From an uncultured Prevotellaceae bacterium (lineage in GTDB: Bacteria > Bacteroidota > Bacteroidia > Bacteroidales > Bacteroidaceae), in NCBI GenBank assembly GCA_902762565.1, contig CACWOS010000014.1, forward strand, positions 1 to 56,356: 56,356 nt of DNA, read 5' to 3'. This document shows positions 17,304 through 25,133 of this stretch, piece by piece (positions within the stretch are counted from its first letter, which is position 1; each line of letters begins with the position of its first letter). Position numbers and translations under genes: made by a program. Under the pieces are notes generated by a model. That model was not told the DNA's origin and did no database searches. It was given only the letters and a program-made list of their open reading frames with translations.

Positions 17304-18539
17304 TTACTTGCGAACCACCTTCACAGTCTTCTTCGAACCGTCAGCGTATTTCGTGGTCTTCAGTACTACACCCTTCGTGGCTGCAGTAACCTGACGGCCA
17401 GCCATATCTACATAGCTTACACCAACAGCCTCAGCAGTCTTCGCATTCTGAATGCCAGTCAAATTCTGGTCGAAGTTGAAGCGAGGAGCGCTGGCATTCT
17501 CAGCCTTCGAGTAGTCATAGCGCTCGCACGAACCATTGACGAAGTATATTTTGACATCGCTATAGAGGTCATAATAGAAGCCCAAGTTATCATCGTACAT
17601 CAGAATTGGCTCATCAAAGGTCAACTCAGCACCAGTACCCTTACCAGTCATAGTAGTTCTCAGATTAGTATAATCGTCAGTGTCAAACTCATCCTGAGTA
17701 CATCCAAACGCATAGTAATTTAACATCCCCAACCATTGAACATAATTATCATCCTGATAAATGAACTGCGATGGCATCGAGAAGGTTCTGTTAGCATTGA
17801 GCTGGATATTCACTTCATTTTCCTTACCAAGGAAGTTCGTAACAGTTACCACATTGCCTTTCTGTGCTAACTGAACAGGGAATTTCTCTACCTTCTCATC
17901 ATAATAGCTATATCCCTCCATCAAACCATTAACAGTCTCATCATGCTCAATATTACCTGGAATGAAATATGGAGTTAAATTATAACCCTGATAATTACCA
18001 TTATACAAAACGCGAACCATTATTAAGTTGCTGTCAAAAACAAGTGTTTTAGTGAACTCGTCAATAGTTCCAGTAAACTCGTCTGGCCAAGTCTTTGATT
18101 CTGCATCGTAGGGATAAATAGCATAGTCTCCATATGGAGACGAACCAGCCGCCTGTATTGGCATCGTAAATGTACCATCACCATTGACAAAAATCACAAG
18201 ATCTTTTTCAAACAAACCAGGAGCAGACAACAGCAAGGCATCTGCACTACCATAATAAGATGTAGTCGCTGTTACATAATAGTTACCTGAAACCGGTGTG
18301 CCAGTAATTTGGTTTGATATCCCAAAATTCCATCTATAAGCACCTTCTGGGGTATAATAAGGAATCACATAAGAACCACGATTTTTCTTAATATCAACAA
18401 AAGGCTTTACTTCATGCTTTCCTGCCTCAATGTCAACTTTACAATTCGTTCCTTTGTGAATCTCCTTAGGATTTGACTGTGCAAATGCGCCTACCGCAAC
18501 AAATAGGGCTGCAATCAATGTTAGAGTAAACTTTTTCAT
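17304..18539 (-). CDS. Secreted protein with sorting-domain-like C-terminus
   Basis: 411 aa. The signal peptide MKKFTLTLIAALFVAVGAFA is cleaved before Gln-Ser. The middle is beta-rich with many Tyr and Asn residues and no recognisable catalytic motif. The C-terminus (VSYVDMAGRQV ... KTVKVVRK) resembles the Bacteroidota type IX secretion C-terminal sorting domain, which directs proteins across the outer membrane to the cell surface. It is a single-gene unit with its own promoter and terminator. Function unknown. Confidence 0.75.
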   Translation of the reverse strand: MKKFTLTLIAALFVAVGAFAQSNPKEIHKGTNCKVDIEAGKHEVKPFVDIKKNRGSYVIPYYTPEGAYRWNFGISNQITGTPVSGNYYVTATTSYYGSADALLLSAPGLFEKDLVIFVNGDGTFTMPIQAAGSSPYGDYAIYPYDAESKTWPDEFTGTIDEFTKTLVFDSNLIMVRVLYNGNYQGYNLTPYFIPGNIEHDETVNGLMEGYSYYDEKVEKFPVQLAQKGNVVTVTNFLGKENEVNIQLNANRTFSMPSQFIYQDDNYVQWLGMLNYYAFGCTQDEFDTDDYTNLRTTMTGKGTGAELTFDEPILMYDDNLGFYYDLYSDVKIYFVNGSCERYDYSKAENASAPRFNFDQNLTGIQNAKTAEAVGVSYVDMAGRQVTAATKGVVLKTTKYADGSKKTVKVVRK

Positions 18540-18578
18540 AATTTCATTGTTTTGATTATTTTAATATCTATTTGGGTG

Positions 18579-18609
18579 CAAAGATAACAAATAATTTGGA
18601 AACATCAAA
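18579..18609 (-). promoter_or_regulatory. Promoter of the 411-aa secreted protein gene
   Basis: Minus strand TTTG (18606-18609), 19 bases, TATCTTTG (18579-18586), about 40 bases upstream of the start. Confidence 0.8.
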
Positions 18610-18712
18610 GATTTTGGTTTATTTTTTTTAAAACAAACCGATGCAATTGGGACATATCGTAGTTATCGCCTTATAGGGGGATGCGAATTCGGTCCTTTCA
18701 GAGGAAGACAAA

Positions 18713-18749
18713 AAAACGATGTGCCCTCATTTTGGGGGCACATCGTTTT
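18713..18749. terminator. Terminator after the beta-helix lipoprotein gene
   Basis: Stem AAAACGATGTGCCC / GGGCACATCGTTTT (14 bp). It lies 20 bases after the stop at 18769 on the minus strand. The A/T flanks allow action in both directions. Confidence 0.9.
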
Positions 18750-18768
18750 ATAATTATTAAATAAGAAC

Positions 18769-19959
18769 TTAATTTTTCTTGTATCTATTTACCCAATCAA
18801 CCCAACGGGGATCACCAGGAGCATTTTCAAAATTCAGGAATATCAAGTTAGTAGGACGGAAATTGCCCTTCGCAGCATCCTTGAACTTAGGATCAAGACC
18901 AATCGAATTGGTATCTACATCATAGCTCTGTTTGTTGGTTGCCTGATTACAATCGTATGGCTCACCATTAAACAGGAAGGCATTGCCATCGAAATTCAGT
19001 TCTGTGCCTGCAGCCTTACCAGCCTGACCCACAATACGCTGAACAATCTGCTTTGTTTGCGTATTATTTGCATTGTCATAGTAGAAAATATTCTTAGTAA
19101 TATCAAACTCTGCATAGTTCTTCAAATTACCGCCATAATTATGGAAATAGTTCGAGCAAAGTCCATAGAATGTGTTATTGTTATAATGGAACTCAATCTT
19201 ATCCTTGGTATTATCATAGCCAAAACGGTCGATACGAGCATTGTTGGCATACTTAACAAAGTAACCCAAACGCTTGCCGCCCGTAGCATAAACTGAAGAA
19301 TTCTTGATGGTCAAGTTCTTGATACCATTGTTATTGGTATTGAACTGGAATGCATTCTTGTTACCTGCCTTTGGCACAAACTGAATGATACAGTTGTCAA
19401 TAATCACCTCTTCAGGAACATATGCTTTACCATTATCTGCCAACAAGCCACCAGGAATGCTGTCGAAGACAACATTTTCGAACTTCACAGCCTCACCCAA
19501 GATGTTGTACATAGAGCCCGAACCAGCAGCACCGATGAAAGACTCGTCAGGTTCTGCATTATAAGTAAACAAGTTATCGCTAGCACTCAATTCTACAGCA
19601 TTAACTACAACATTCTTCAGTGCAATCTTATTCGAAAGGATAATAGGAGCAGTAGCCTTAATAACAGTAGGAATAGTCTCATCGCTCACAATAGTAACCT
19701 TCTTGCCATAAGGAGTAGTAATCTCACCAGTATAAACAGTGTCTACACCTGCAGGAATCTCAACAAAAATCTCATCACCGGCAGTCTTCTCTGCAATCTC
19801 ACTAATTTTTAATGACAGCGTATCACCACTCTGAATAGTAACATTCTTCAGTGAGGGATCAAAGCCCGTAGGATTGTCGTCTGTTGCATTACAAGCAGTC
19901 AGTGCAATTGCGAACATCGCTGATGCTGCGCAATTCAAGAAAAAGCTAATTTTCTTCAT
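18769..19959 (-). CDS. DUF4957/DUF5123-like beta-helix lipoprotein
   Basis: 396 aa. The signal peptide ends LTAC with lipobox Cys23. A region from about 40 to 110 with TVYTGEITTPYGKKV and KNVVVN strands and a long Asn-rich part (NNNGIKNLTIKNSS) suggest a right-handed parallel beta-helix like pectate-lyase folds. The C-terminus ends with an APGDPRWV motif typical of DUF5123-type proteins that occur with SusC/SusD systems; no SusCD pair is present here. It is probably a surface glycan-binding lipoprotein, but no catalytic residues are evident. Confidence 0.75.
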   Translation of the reverse strand: MKKISFFLNCAASAMFAIALTACNATDDNPTGFDPSLKNVTIQSGDTLSLKISEIAEKTAGDEIFVEIPAGVDTVYTGEITTPYGKKVTIVSDETIPTVIKATAPIILSNKIALKNVVVNAVELSASDNLFTYNAEPDESFIGAAGSGSMYNILGEAVKFENVVFDSIPGGLLADNGKAYVPEEVIIDNCIIQFVPKAGNKNAFQFNTNNNGIKNLTIKNSSVYATGGKRLGYFVKYANNARIDRFGYDNTKDKIEFHYNNNTFYGLCSNYFHNYGGNLKNYAEFDITKNIFYYDNANNTQTKQIVQRIVGQAGKAAGTELNFDGNAFLFNGEPYDCNQATNKQSYDVDTNSIGLDPKFKDAAKGNFRPTNLIFLNFENAPGDPRWVDWVNRYKKN

Positions 19960-20068
19960 GTTTCTTAATTGTTTTAGTTTGTTATATGTTATTAATTATA
20001 GATATTTGTTTCCAAATCCATGACAACTCACCAACGGAGATGACACACATTCATCAACTTTTGCGATG

Positions 20069-20100
20069 CAAATATAACGCTTTTATTTGAAACGAGCAAA
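20069..20100 (-). promoter_or_regulatory. Promoter of the beta-helix lipoprotein gene
   Basis: Minus strand TTTG (20097-20100), 20 bases, TATATTTG (20069-20076), with a leader of about 105 bases. Confidence 0.75.
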
Positions 20101-20144
20101 TAAAATTATAAAAAAATGACATAAAATACTAAAATATACAGCAA

Positions 20145-21299
20145 TTAACGCAGCTCTACCGTAGCACGACGGTTGTACTCAGCGGGTTTGAGCGTATCGA
20201 CGCCACCAGCGGCAACGACCTCGATGCGGTCGCGGCTGACGCCAAGGCGCACCAGTTCGTCGGCAACAGCATTGGCACGCTTTTCAGACAATTTCAAGTT
20301 CTTCTCCGGCGAGCCACTCATGTCCGCATAGCCTGTCACAAGGACGTGCGCATTCTTGCTGATAGCCAACTCTGCCAACGACTTTACACTCAGCATGTCA
20401 CGACTGGCAATAACATCAGCCTTGCCAACAGCGAAGAAGATGGATACTGGGGCAGAGACAATCTGTTCGACAGTCTTGATGGATGGTGCCACAGTCACAG
20501 CATTGGTCTTAGGCATGAGCTTGGCATCGAGTTCCTGCTGCAGGCGATCGTTCTCAGCCTGACAATCGGCTAACTGGGCGTTCAGTGCATCGAGTTCCCC
20601 TTCAGTCAGTGCGCTGACAGCCTCCTGGTCGGTAGCGTGGCGCCAGTTGTTCTTACCGATATGCCATGTGATACCAAGTTCGACGGCAAAATGCTGGTTG
20701 CGCTTCTTCAAGCTCAGGCCATGATTACTGCCTTCGGCACTGTTCCACGCCAGTTCGACATTGGCAGAGAAGCGGGGCGACAGGCGGAACGTGTTGAGCA
20801 GGCCACAGCTGAGGGCCGTGCTGTAATGGGCATGCGTCATATTACGATGGATACCGGCTCCAATGTATGGGATGAGATTCCAAAAGCGCTGCTCGTCATA
20901 ACCGCGGAACAGCGACGAGACATTAATCAGAAGCTGTTCGTTGGCCGTCCAATACTTGTCGCCACCAATGCCATCTTCCTCCTTACCCATCTGCCATGCG
21001 TACACTTTGGTGCGCAAGCCGAAAACTGGTGTCAGCCACTTACCTAACGCCAGCGAGGCACCTAAGCCGGTATAGTAAGAACCACCAGGGAACTTACGGA
21101 AAGGAGCGACCAACGAACGTTCGCCCTCGCCATAAAAGGCATTCCACGACACATTGGCACCCAAGAACCAGTTCTGCCAGAAGCCATTGGTAGCCACACG
21201 ATGCTTCTCGGCAGGTGCAATGTTCATATCTTCAACGTCTTGTGCCACGGCACTTAACGACAGACTGGCAACGGCCAGCATCAGAAACAACTTTTTCAT
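20145..21299 (-). CDS. OmpA-family outer-membrane protein
   Basis: 384 aa. Signal peptide MKKLFLMLAVASLSLSAVA, then a membrane barrel of about 200 aa with many aromatic residues, then a short coiled coil (ALTEGELDALNAQLADCQAENDRL-like, about 215-240). The C-terminal OmpA peptidoglycan-binding domain (about 270-384) has the hallmarks VTGYADMSGS and LSEKRANAVADEL. It links outer membrane and cell wall. The protein at 23894-25090 is a paralogue. It has its own promoter and a 9-bp repeat array in its leader. Confidence 0.92.
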   Translation of the reverse strand: MKKLFLMLAVASLSLSAVAQDVEDMNIAPAEKHRVATNGFWQNWFLGANVSWNAFYGEGERSLVAPFRKFPGGSYYTGLGASLALGKWLTPVFGLRTKVYAWQMGKEEDGIGGDKYWTANEQLLINVSSLFRGYDEQRFWNLIPYIGAGIHRNMTHAHYSTALSCGLLNTFRLSPRFSANVELAWNSAEGSNHGLSLKKRNQHFAVELGITWHIGKNNWRHATDQEAVSALTEGELDALNAQLADCQAENDRLQQELDAKLMPKTNAVTVAPSIKTVEQIVSAPVSIFFAVGKADVIASRDMLSVKSLAELAISKNAHVLVTGYADMSGSPEKNLKLSEKRANAVADELVRLGVSRDRIEVVAAGGVDTLKPAEYNRRATVELR

Positions 21300-21304
21300 A
21301 TCTC

Positions 21305-21361
21305 TTCTCTAACTTCTCTAACTTCTTTAACTTCTCTAACTTCTTTAACTTCTCTAACTTC
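21305..21361. repeat. Six tandem 9-bp TTCTCTAAC units in the ompA-like leader
   Basis: Units of TTCTCTAAC / TTCTTTAAC alternate over 54 bases, reading as GTTAGAGAA/GTTAAAGAA on the transcribed strand. The array ends 5 bases before the start codon, where the ribosome binds, so copy number could tune translation. Confidence 0.85.
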
Positions 21362-21381
21362 ATCCTTTGAAGTTCCAAATG

Positions 21382-21412
21382 CAAAATTACGTATTAATTT
21401 CATAAAAACAAA
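21382..21412 (-). promoter_or_regulatory. Promoter of the OmpA-family gene at 20145
   Basis: Minus strand TTTG (21409-21412), 19 bases, TAATTTTG (21382-21389). Confidence 0.75.
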
Positions 21413-21453
21413 GCATTTTATGGGATATTTCGCCTTTTTATCCTAATTTTTCG

Positions 21454-21461
21454 TACCTTTG
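21454..21461 (+). promoter_or_regulatory. -7 box of the 345-aa barrel gene
   Basis: TACCTTTG about 28 bases before the ATG at 21489. Only a weak TTTC (21428-21431) lies near the -33 position. Confidence 0.6.
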
Positions 21462-21488
21462 CACCTACAAACATCAAAGAAAGTCAAT

Positions 21489-22526
21489 ATGGCAACAAGG
21501 AAAAAGATACTGACAGCGCTGTTGGCTGTGATGACAATAGGCACTACTGCCATACAGGCACAGAACGACAAAAAGGATTTCACGGCATTCAAACATTTGG
21601 ATTTAGGTGTCACGGTAGGTACTACCGGTCTAGGTATCGACATTGCCAGTCCCTTGGGCAATTCTGTTCAGGTCAGAACAGGTTTTGAAATCATGCCACG
21701 CTTTGAGCAAAGCCTACACTTCGACATCCAATCGTTTGGCTACAACGAGGACGGACAAATACAAAGCTCCAAATTCGACATCATGGCCGACCGCCTAGAG
21801 GCATTGACCAACTACCGTGCCAAGCCCTCAGTAGAGATGATAGGCAAGCCGACACTATGGAATTTCAAGCTGATGGTAGATGTCTTCCCATTCCGTAATA
21901 AGCATTGGCATCTGACTGCCGGCTTCCATTGGGGACCTTCGAAGATTGCCGAAGCCGTGAATTCGCTAAATGACGCCCCATCACTGGTTGCTGTCAACAT
22001 CTATAACAAGCTATACGATAAGGCAGAGAGTGGCGATCCCATATATCAAGGCTTCTCTCTGGGCTCCGAATGGTTGGAGAACGGACGTATGGGTATACAT
22101 CTGGGCGACTATGCCGACCGCTATCTCACCAAAATTGTCGTTGATTATGATGAATATGGCGACTTTATCGGTTCGCATGAGGAGTTTATTCTGGATGCCA
22201 ACGGCAATAAGATTCACGAGCCATACCGCATGGAACCTGATAACAACTGTACCGTCAGTGCCACCGTCAAGGTGAATAGTTTCAAGCCCTACCTGGGTTT
22301 CGGCTATGGCGGACGTCTGTTCAAGAATGACGATCGCTATAACATCAGTTTCGATGCAGGCCTGATGTTCTGGGGCGGCACACCCGACATCATTACCCAC
22401 GACGGCACTAACCTATCAAAGGACGTCATCAATATCGGCGGCAAGGTGGGCGACTACGTAGACCTGATCAGTGGCGTTAAGGCCTACCCGGTCCTGAACC
22501 TCAGAATTACTCGGCGCTTATTCTGA
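21489..22526 (+). CDS. Predicted outer-membrane beta-barrel protein
   Basis: 345 aa from ATG 21489. An upstream in-frame ATG at 21459 lies inside the -7 promoter box and adds residues ahead of the signal peptide, so it is rejected. The signal peptide (MATRKKILTALLAVM) is cleaved after AQA. The mature part has alternating hydrophobic strands, GFGYGGRLF and a C-terminal strand ending in Phe (LNLRITRRLF), as in outer-membrane barrels. I recognise no specific family. It is divergent from the OmpA-family gene. Confidence 0.75.
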   Translation: MATRKKILTALLAVMTIGTTAIQAQNDKKDFTAFKHLDLGVTVGTTGLGIDIASPLGNSVQVRTGFEIMPRFEQSLHFDIQSFGYNEDGQIQSSKFDIMADRLEALTNYRAKPSVEMIGKPTLWNFKLMVDVFPFRNKHWHLTAGFHWGPSKIAEAVNSLNDAPSLVAVNIYNKLYDKAESGDPIYQGFSLGSEWLENGRMGIHLGDYADRYLTKIVVDYDEYGDFIGSHEEFILDANGNKIHEPYRMEPDNNCTVSATVKVNSFKPYLGFGYGGRLFKNDDRYNISFDAGLMFWGGTPDIITHDGTNLSKDVINIGGKVGDYVDLISGVKAYPVLNLRITRRLF

Positions 22527-22590
22527 AATACTCGGTGATTATTTTTTAATACTCGGTGATTATTACAAAATAATCGGTACTTATTCGACG
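22508..22590 (+). repeat. Four ~21-bp repeats across the barrel gene stop codon
   Basis: Units of form TACTCGGTGATTATTnnnnAA start at about 22508, 22530, 22551 and 22572. The first is in the coding sequence, and the last forms the left arm of the terminator. Confidence 0.65.
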
Positions 22591-22603
22591 ATAAGTACCG
22601 ATT
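22572..22603. terminator. Bidirectional terminator between convergent genes
   Basis: Perfect 13-bp stem AATCGGTACTTAT / ATAAGTACCGATT with a 6-nt loop, followed by ATCTTTAATT. It separates the barrel gene from the secreted protein gene on the minus strand. Confidence 0.85.
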
Positions 22604-22633
22604 ATCTTTAATTATCTACAGCGGATGATGGTC

Positions 22634-23785
22634 TTACTTGATGACGACCTTACGGCCATCCACCACATAGACGCCCTTTTGCAGTCCCTCGGTACTATTG
22701 CCGAGACGCTGGCCGCTCAGCGAATAAACGCCAGGATGCTGAACCTTAGTCTCAGGAGCCTTGATGGTCTCGACACCAGCAGGAATCTCCTTGACGACAT
22801 AGATGACATCAGGCGAACCGGCAGGAACCTGCAGATAGCAGGAATTGGCAGGAAGATACTGCAAGTCAGACGATTTCACGAAAGCCAGACGACCATCAGC
22901 TGCACGTCCCAGCACACGCATCGTATTTGACTTATATTCCGTCACATTACGATGACCTGTTGATGCCTTGACATCATTGCAGAAGTAGTTACCCTTCAGC
23001 ACATTCCCTGTAGCCGTAGCAGTAGAAGCTGTCAAGCTGACCTTATTATTGGCAGCCACAGTACTCTTACACTCCACAATAACAGGCGTCACGCCAGGAA
23101 CCGTATAGGAAAGCTGTTTTACCTTGGCATAACCATCGCGCACTTCCGTAATATAATATGCCTTCACATTATCATTCGGCAGGAAAGCGAACGAAGCATA
23201 CGTCGTCGTGTAATACAGGCTGTCGGCACCATCCAAGCTCGCCTTGATGGTGGGCTTGAAACCAAAATAATACTTGTCGTTGATAGGACGGACGTTCCAA
23301 TAAGCATATTCGTCCAGATTTTTCTCGGCAGTATATAAGGGAGCCTCATTACCACGCAGTTCGCTATCTGTCAGATACTTTGTCAGTGATATGCCACCTG
23401 CAGAACCCGTTCCACCGATGGTATAGGTGCCGTCGCTACGCTGACGGAACTCCAGATAGCTTTTTACACGGGCATACAAGTCAAGTCCCTGTCCGGAAAC
23501 GTTACACTTGTAAACCGTATTGCTTTTGGACGCAATGGTCAGCATACAAATCGTGGCAGGATTCGTCGCTACACGTTCTGCAAAAGGCTTGATCAGCTTC
23601 AGGGCACCCGTATTGATATCCTGCGTACTGGCCGTGCCCATGATCCAAGCAGTATCGTCAACCATCACGAAATAGCGCTCCGTTGCGCTGTTCTGGATAC
23701 GATAGTAGCCGGAGTTAGTCAGTTGAGCATAGACTGCCAGGGGTGACAGCAACAGCAGCGACAACAACAATTTCTTCATCATCAT
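22634..23785 (-). CDS. Secreted protein with type IX sorting-domain-like tail
   Basis: 383 aa from the MMMKKLLL start; upstream in-frame codons to 23836 precede the signal peptide and lie in a hairpin. The signal peptide (LLLSLLLLSPLAVYA) is cleaved before Gln. The N-terminal part (NSGYYRIQNSATERYFVM) looks like a lectin-type beta-trefoil opening. The C-terminal region with GVYSLSGQRLG and GVYVVDGRKVVIK matches the common Prevotella C-terminal sorting domain. Function unknown. It follows the OmpA-family gene with a terminator-like hairpin in between. Confidence 0.78.
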   Translation of the reverse strand: MMMKKLLLSLLLLSPLAVYAQLTNSGYYRIQNSATERYFVMVDDTAWIMGTASTQDINTGALKLIKPFAERVATNPATICMLTIASKSNTVYKCNVSGQGLDLYARVKSYLEFRQRSDGTYTIGGTGSAGGISLTKYLTDSELRGNEAPLYTAEKNLDEYAYWNVRPINDKYYFGFKPTIKASLDGADSLYYTTTYASFAFLPNDNVKAYYITEVRDGYAKVKQLSYTVPGVTPVIVECKSTVAANNKVSLTASTATATGNVLKGNYFCNDVKASTGHRNVTEYKSNTMRVLGRAADGRLAFVKSSDLQYLPANSCYLQVPAGSPDVIYVVKEIPAGVETIKAPETKVQHPGVYSLSGQRLGNSTEGLQKGVYVVDGRKVVIK

Positions 23786-23806
23786 TTTTGATTTGAAAGA
23801 TAAAAA

Positions 23807-23855
23807 GTCCGACCCCGCATCCATGTAGTGTTTCAACAGAGATGTAAGGTCGGAC
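23807..23855 (-). terminator. Terminator or attenuator between OmpA-family and secreted-protein genes
   Basis: Arms GTCCGACC (23807-23814) and GGTCGGAC (23848-23855), followed on the minus strand by T5. The loop is long (33 nt). It stands only about 20 bases ahead of the next start codon and no promoter is visible in between, so partial read-through is likely. Confidence 0.65.
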
Positions 23856-23893
23856 GGTAAATACAGAAGCTATTGTGAATAGCTCTTCGTAGC

Positions 23894-25090
23894 TTACTCA
23901 GCAATACAGATTGCAACACGGTTCTCAACATCCTTAGCGAATGGCTGGATGGTGTCACCCTTGAAGTCCACCTTGATGCGGTCCTTCTTGATGCCATAGT
24001 TACGCTGCAGCATGTTAGACACGGCCTGAGCACGACGCTGAGACAGGCTGCTGTTGATCTTGGGATTACCAGTACCACGGTCAGCATAACCAGTTACCTC
24101 AACAGTGCTGTTGGGGTTAGCCTTCATGTAGTCGGCAACTTCCTTCACCTTCTCCTGCTCCTTCTTAGAAATCTGAGTACCGTTAATCATGAAGAATACG
24201 TCACGACGGAACTTGTCTTCCTTCTTCTGGGCAACGGCACGGGTAGGAGCAACCGTAGGCTGAGGACATGGCTTCTCAACAACACGCTCGATCACCTTCT
24301 CGACCACCTTCTCGGGCACCTTTGGTGCCTCGATGGTGCGAGTGCTGTAGGTCTTGCCGAGGTTGATCTTCACACCAGCCAGTGCGTTGAAGTACCAGTC
24401 CCAGTTACCAGCCTTCTTTGAGTTATAGTGGTCAGACAGAGTGTTGGCATTTACTTCCAGACCCAGGCTAACAGCATCGCTAACCTTGAAGTCGGCAGCA
24501 ATACCTGCGCGGCCGAAACCACGAACCTTGGTACCACTCCATACATACTCCATGTTCTCATACTGCATACCAATCTTAGAAGCATTAGCCTGAGCATTGT
24601 TAGCAGCAGCAACAGCATCATCGTTCTTCCAACCGATGTTAACACCACCACCAGCGAATACGCTGAAGTTGAAGATGCGGTTGGGGTTGAAGCCACAGAA
24701 CAGGTTTGACAGGTTGAATGTCAAGTCAAGACCTGGGGCAACATAGTTCCACTTCCACTTTGTATCAACACGGCTACCCTCTGTGATAGAGCCGTCAGCA
24801 TTCTTGGTTACGAAGGTATAGCCATTCCAGCCAGCCTTGCTCTGCCAAGCGTTAGCCTGCAGACGAATACCGAATACGGGAGAGAACTGACGACCGATAG
24901 CTACCTGAACATTGGGAGAAATGAGGTCCTTGAAATCGATCTCACCCAGTGTGTACTGAGCACCACCCTGCAGTTGTATGTACCAATAGGGATTGTGGTC
25001 ATACACGGTCTTGGGATACTGTTCCTGAGCTGATGCGCTCAGCACACCAGCCAGTAACAGGCAAGACATAAAAATTTTCTTGATTTTCAT
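23894..25090 (-). CDS. OmpA-family outer-membrane protein
   Basis: 398 aa from the ATG at 25090, which gives the signal peptide MKIKKIFMSCLLLAGVLSASA; longer in-frame starts overlap the previous gene. A barrel domain (about 25-250) is followed by a Glu/Val/Pro-rich linker (KVPEKVVEKVIERVVEK) and the OmpA peptidoglycan-binding domain (about 295-398; VEVTGYADRGTGNP, SQRRAQAVSNML). It lies 43 bases after the coiled-coil lipoprotein gene and is probably co-transcribed with it. It is a paralogue of the protein at 20145-21299. Confidence 0.92.
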   Translation of the reverse strand: MKIKKIFMSCLLLAGVLSASAQEQYPKTVYDHNPYWYIQLQGGAQYTLGEIDFKDLISPNVQVAIGRQFSPVFGIRLQANAWQSKAGWNGYTFVTKNADGSITEGSRVDTKWKWNYVAPGLDLTFNLSNLFCGFNPNRIFNFSVFAGGGVNIGWKNDDAVAAANNAQANASKIGMQYENMEYVWSGTKVRGFGRAGIAADFKVSDAVSLGLEVNANTLSDHYNSKKAGNWDWYFNALAGVKINLGKTYSTRTIEAPKVPEKVVEKVIERVVEKPCPQPTVAPTRAVAQKKEDKFRRDVFFMINGTQISKKEQEKVKEVADYMKANPNSTVEVTGYADRGTGNPKINSSLSQRRAQAVSNMLQRNYGIKKDRIKVDFKGDTIQPFAKDVENRVAICIAE

Positions 25091-25133
25091 AATCTTATGT
25101 TTTTTCGTTTTTATTCCGTTAATACTCCGTGAA

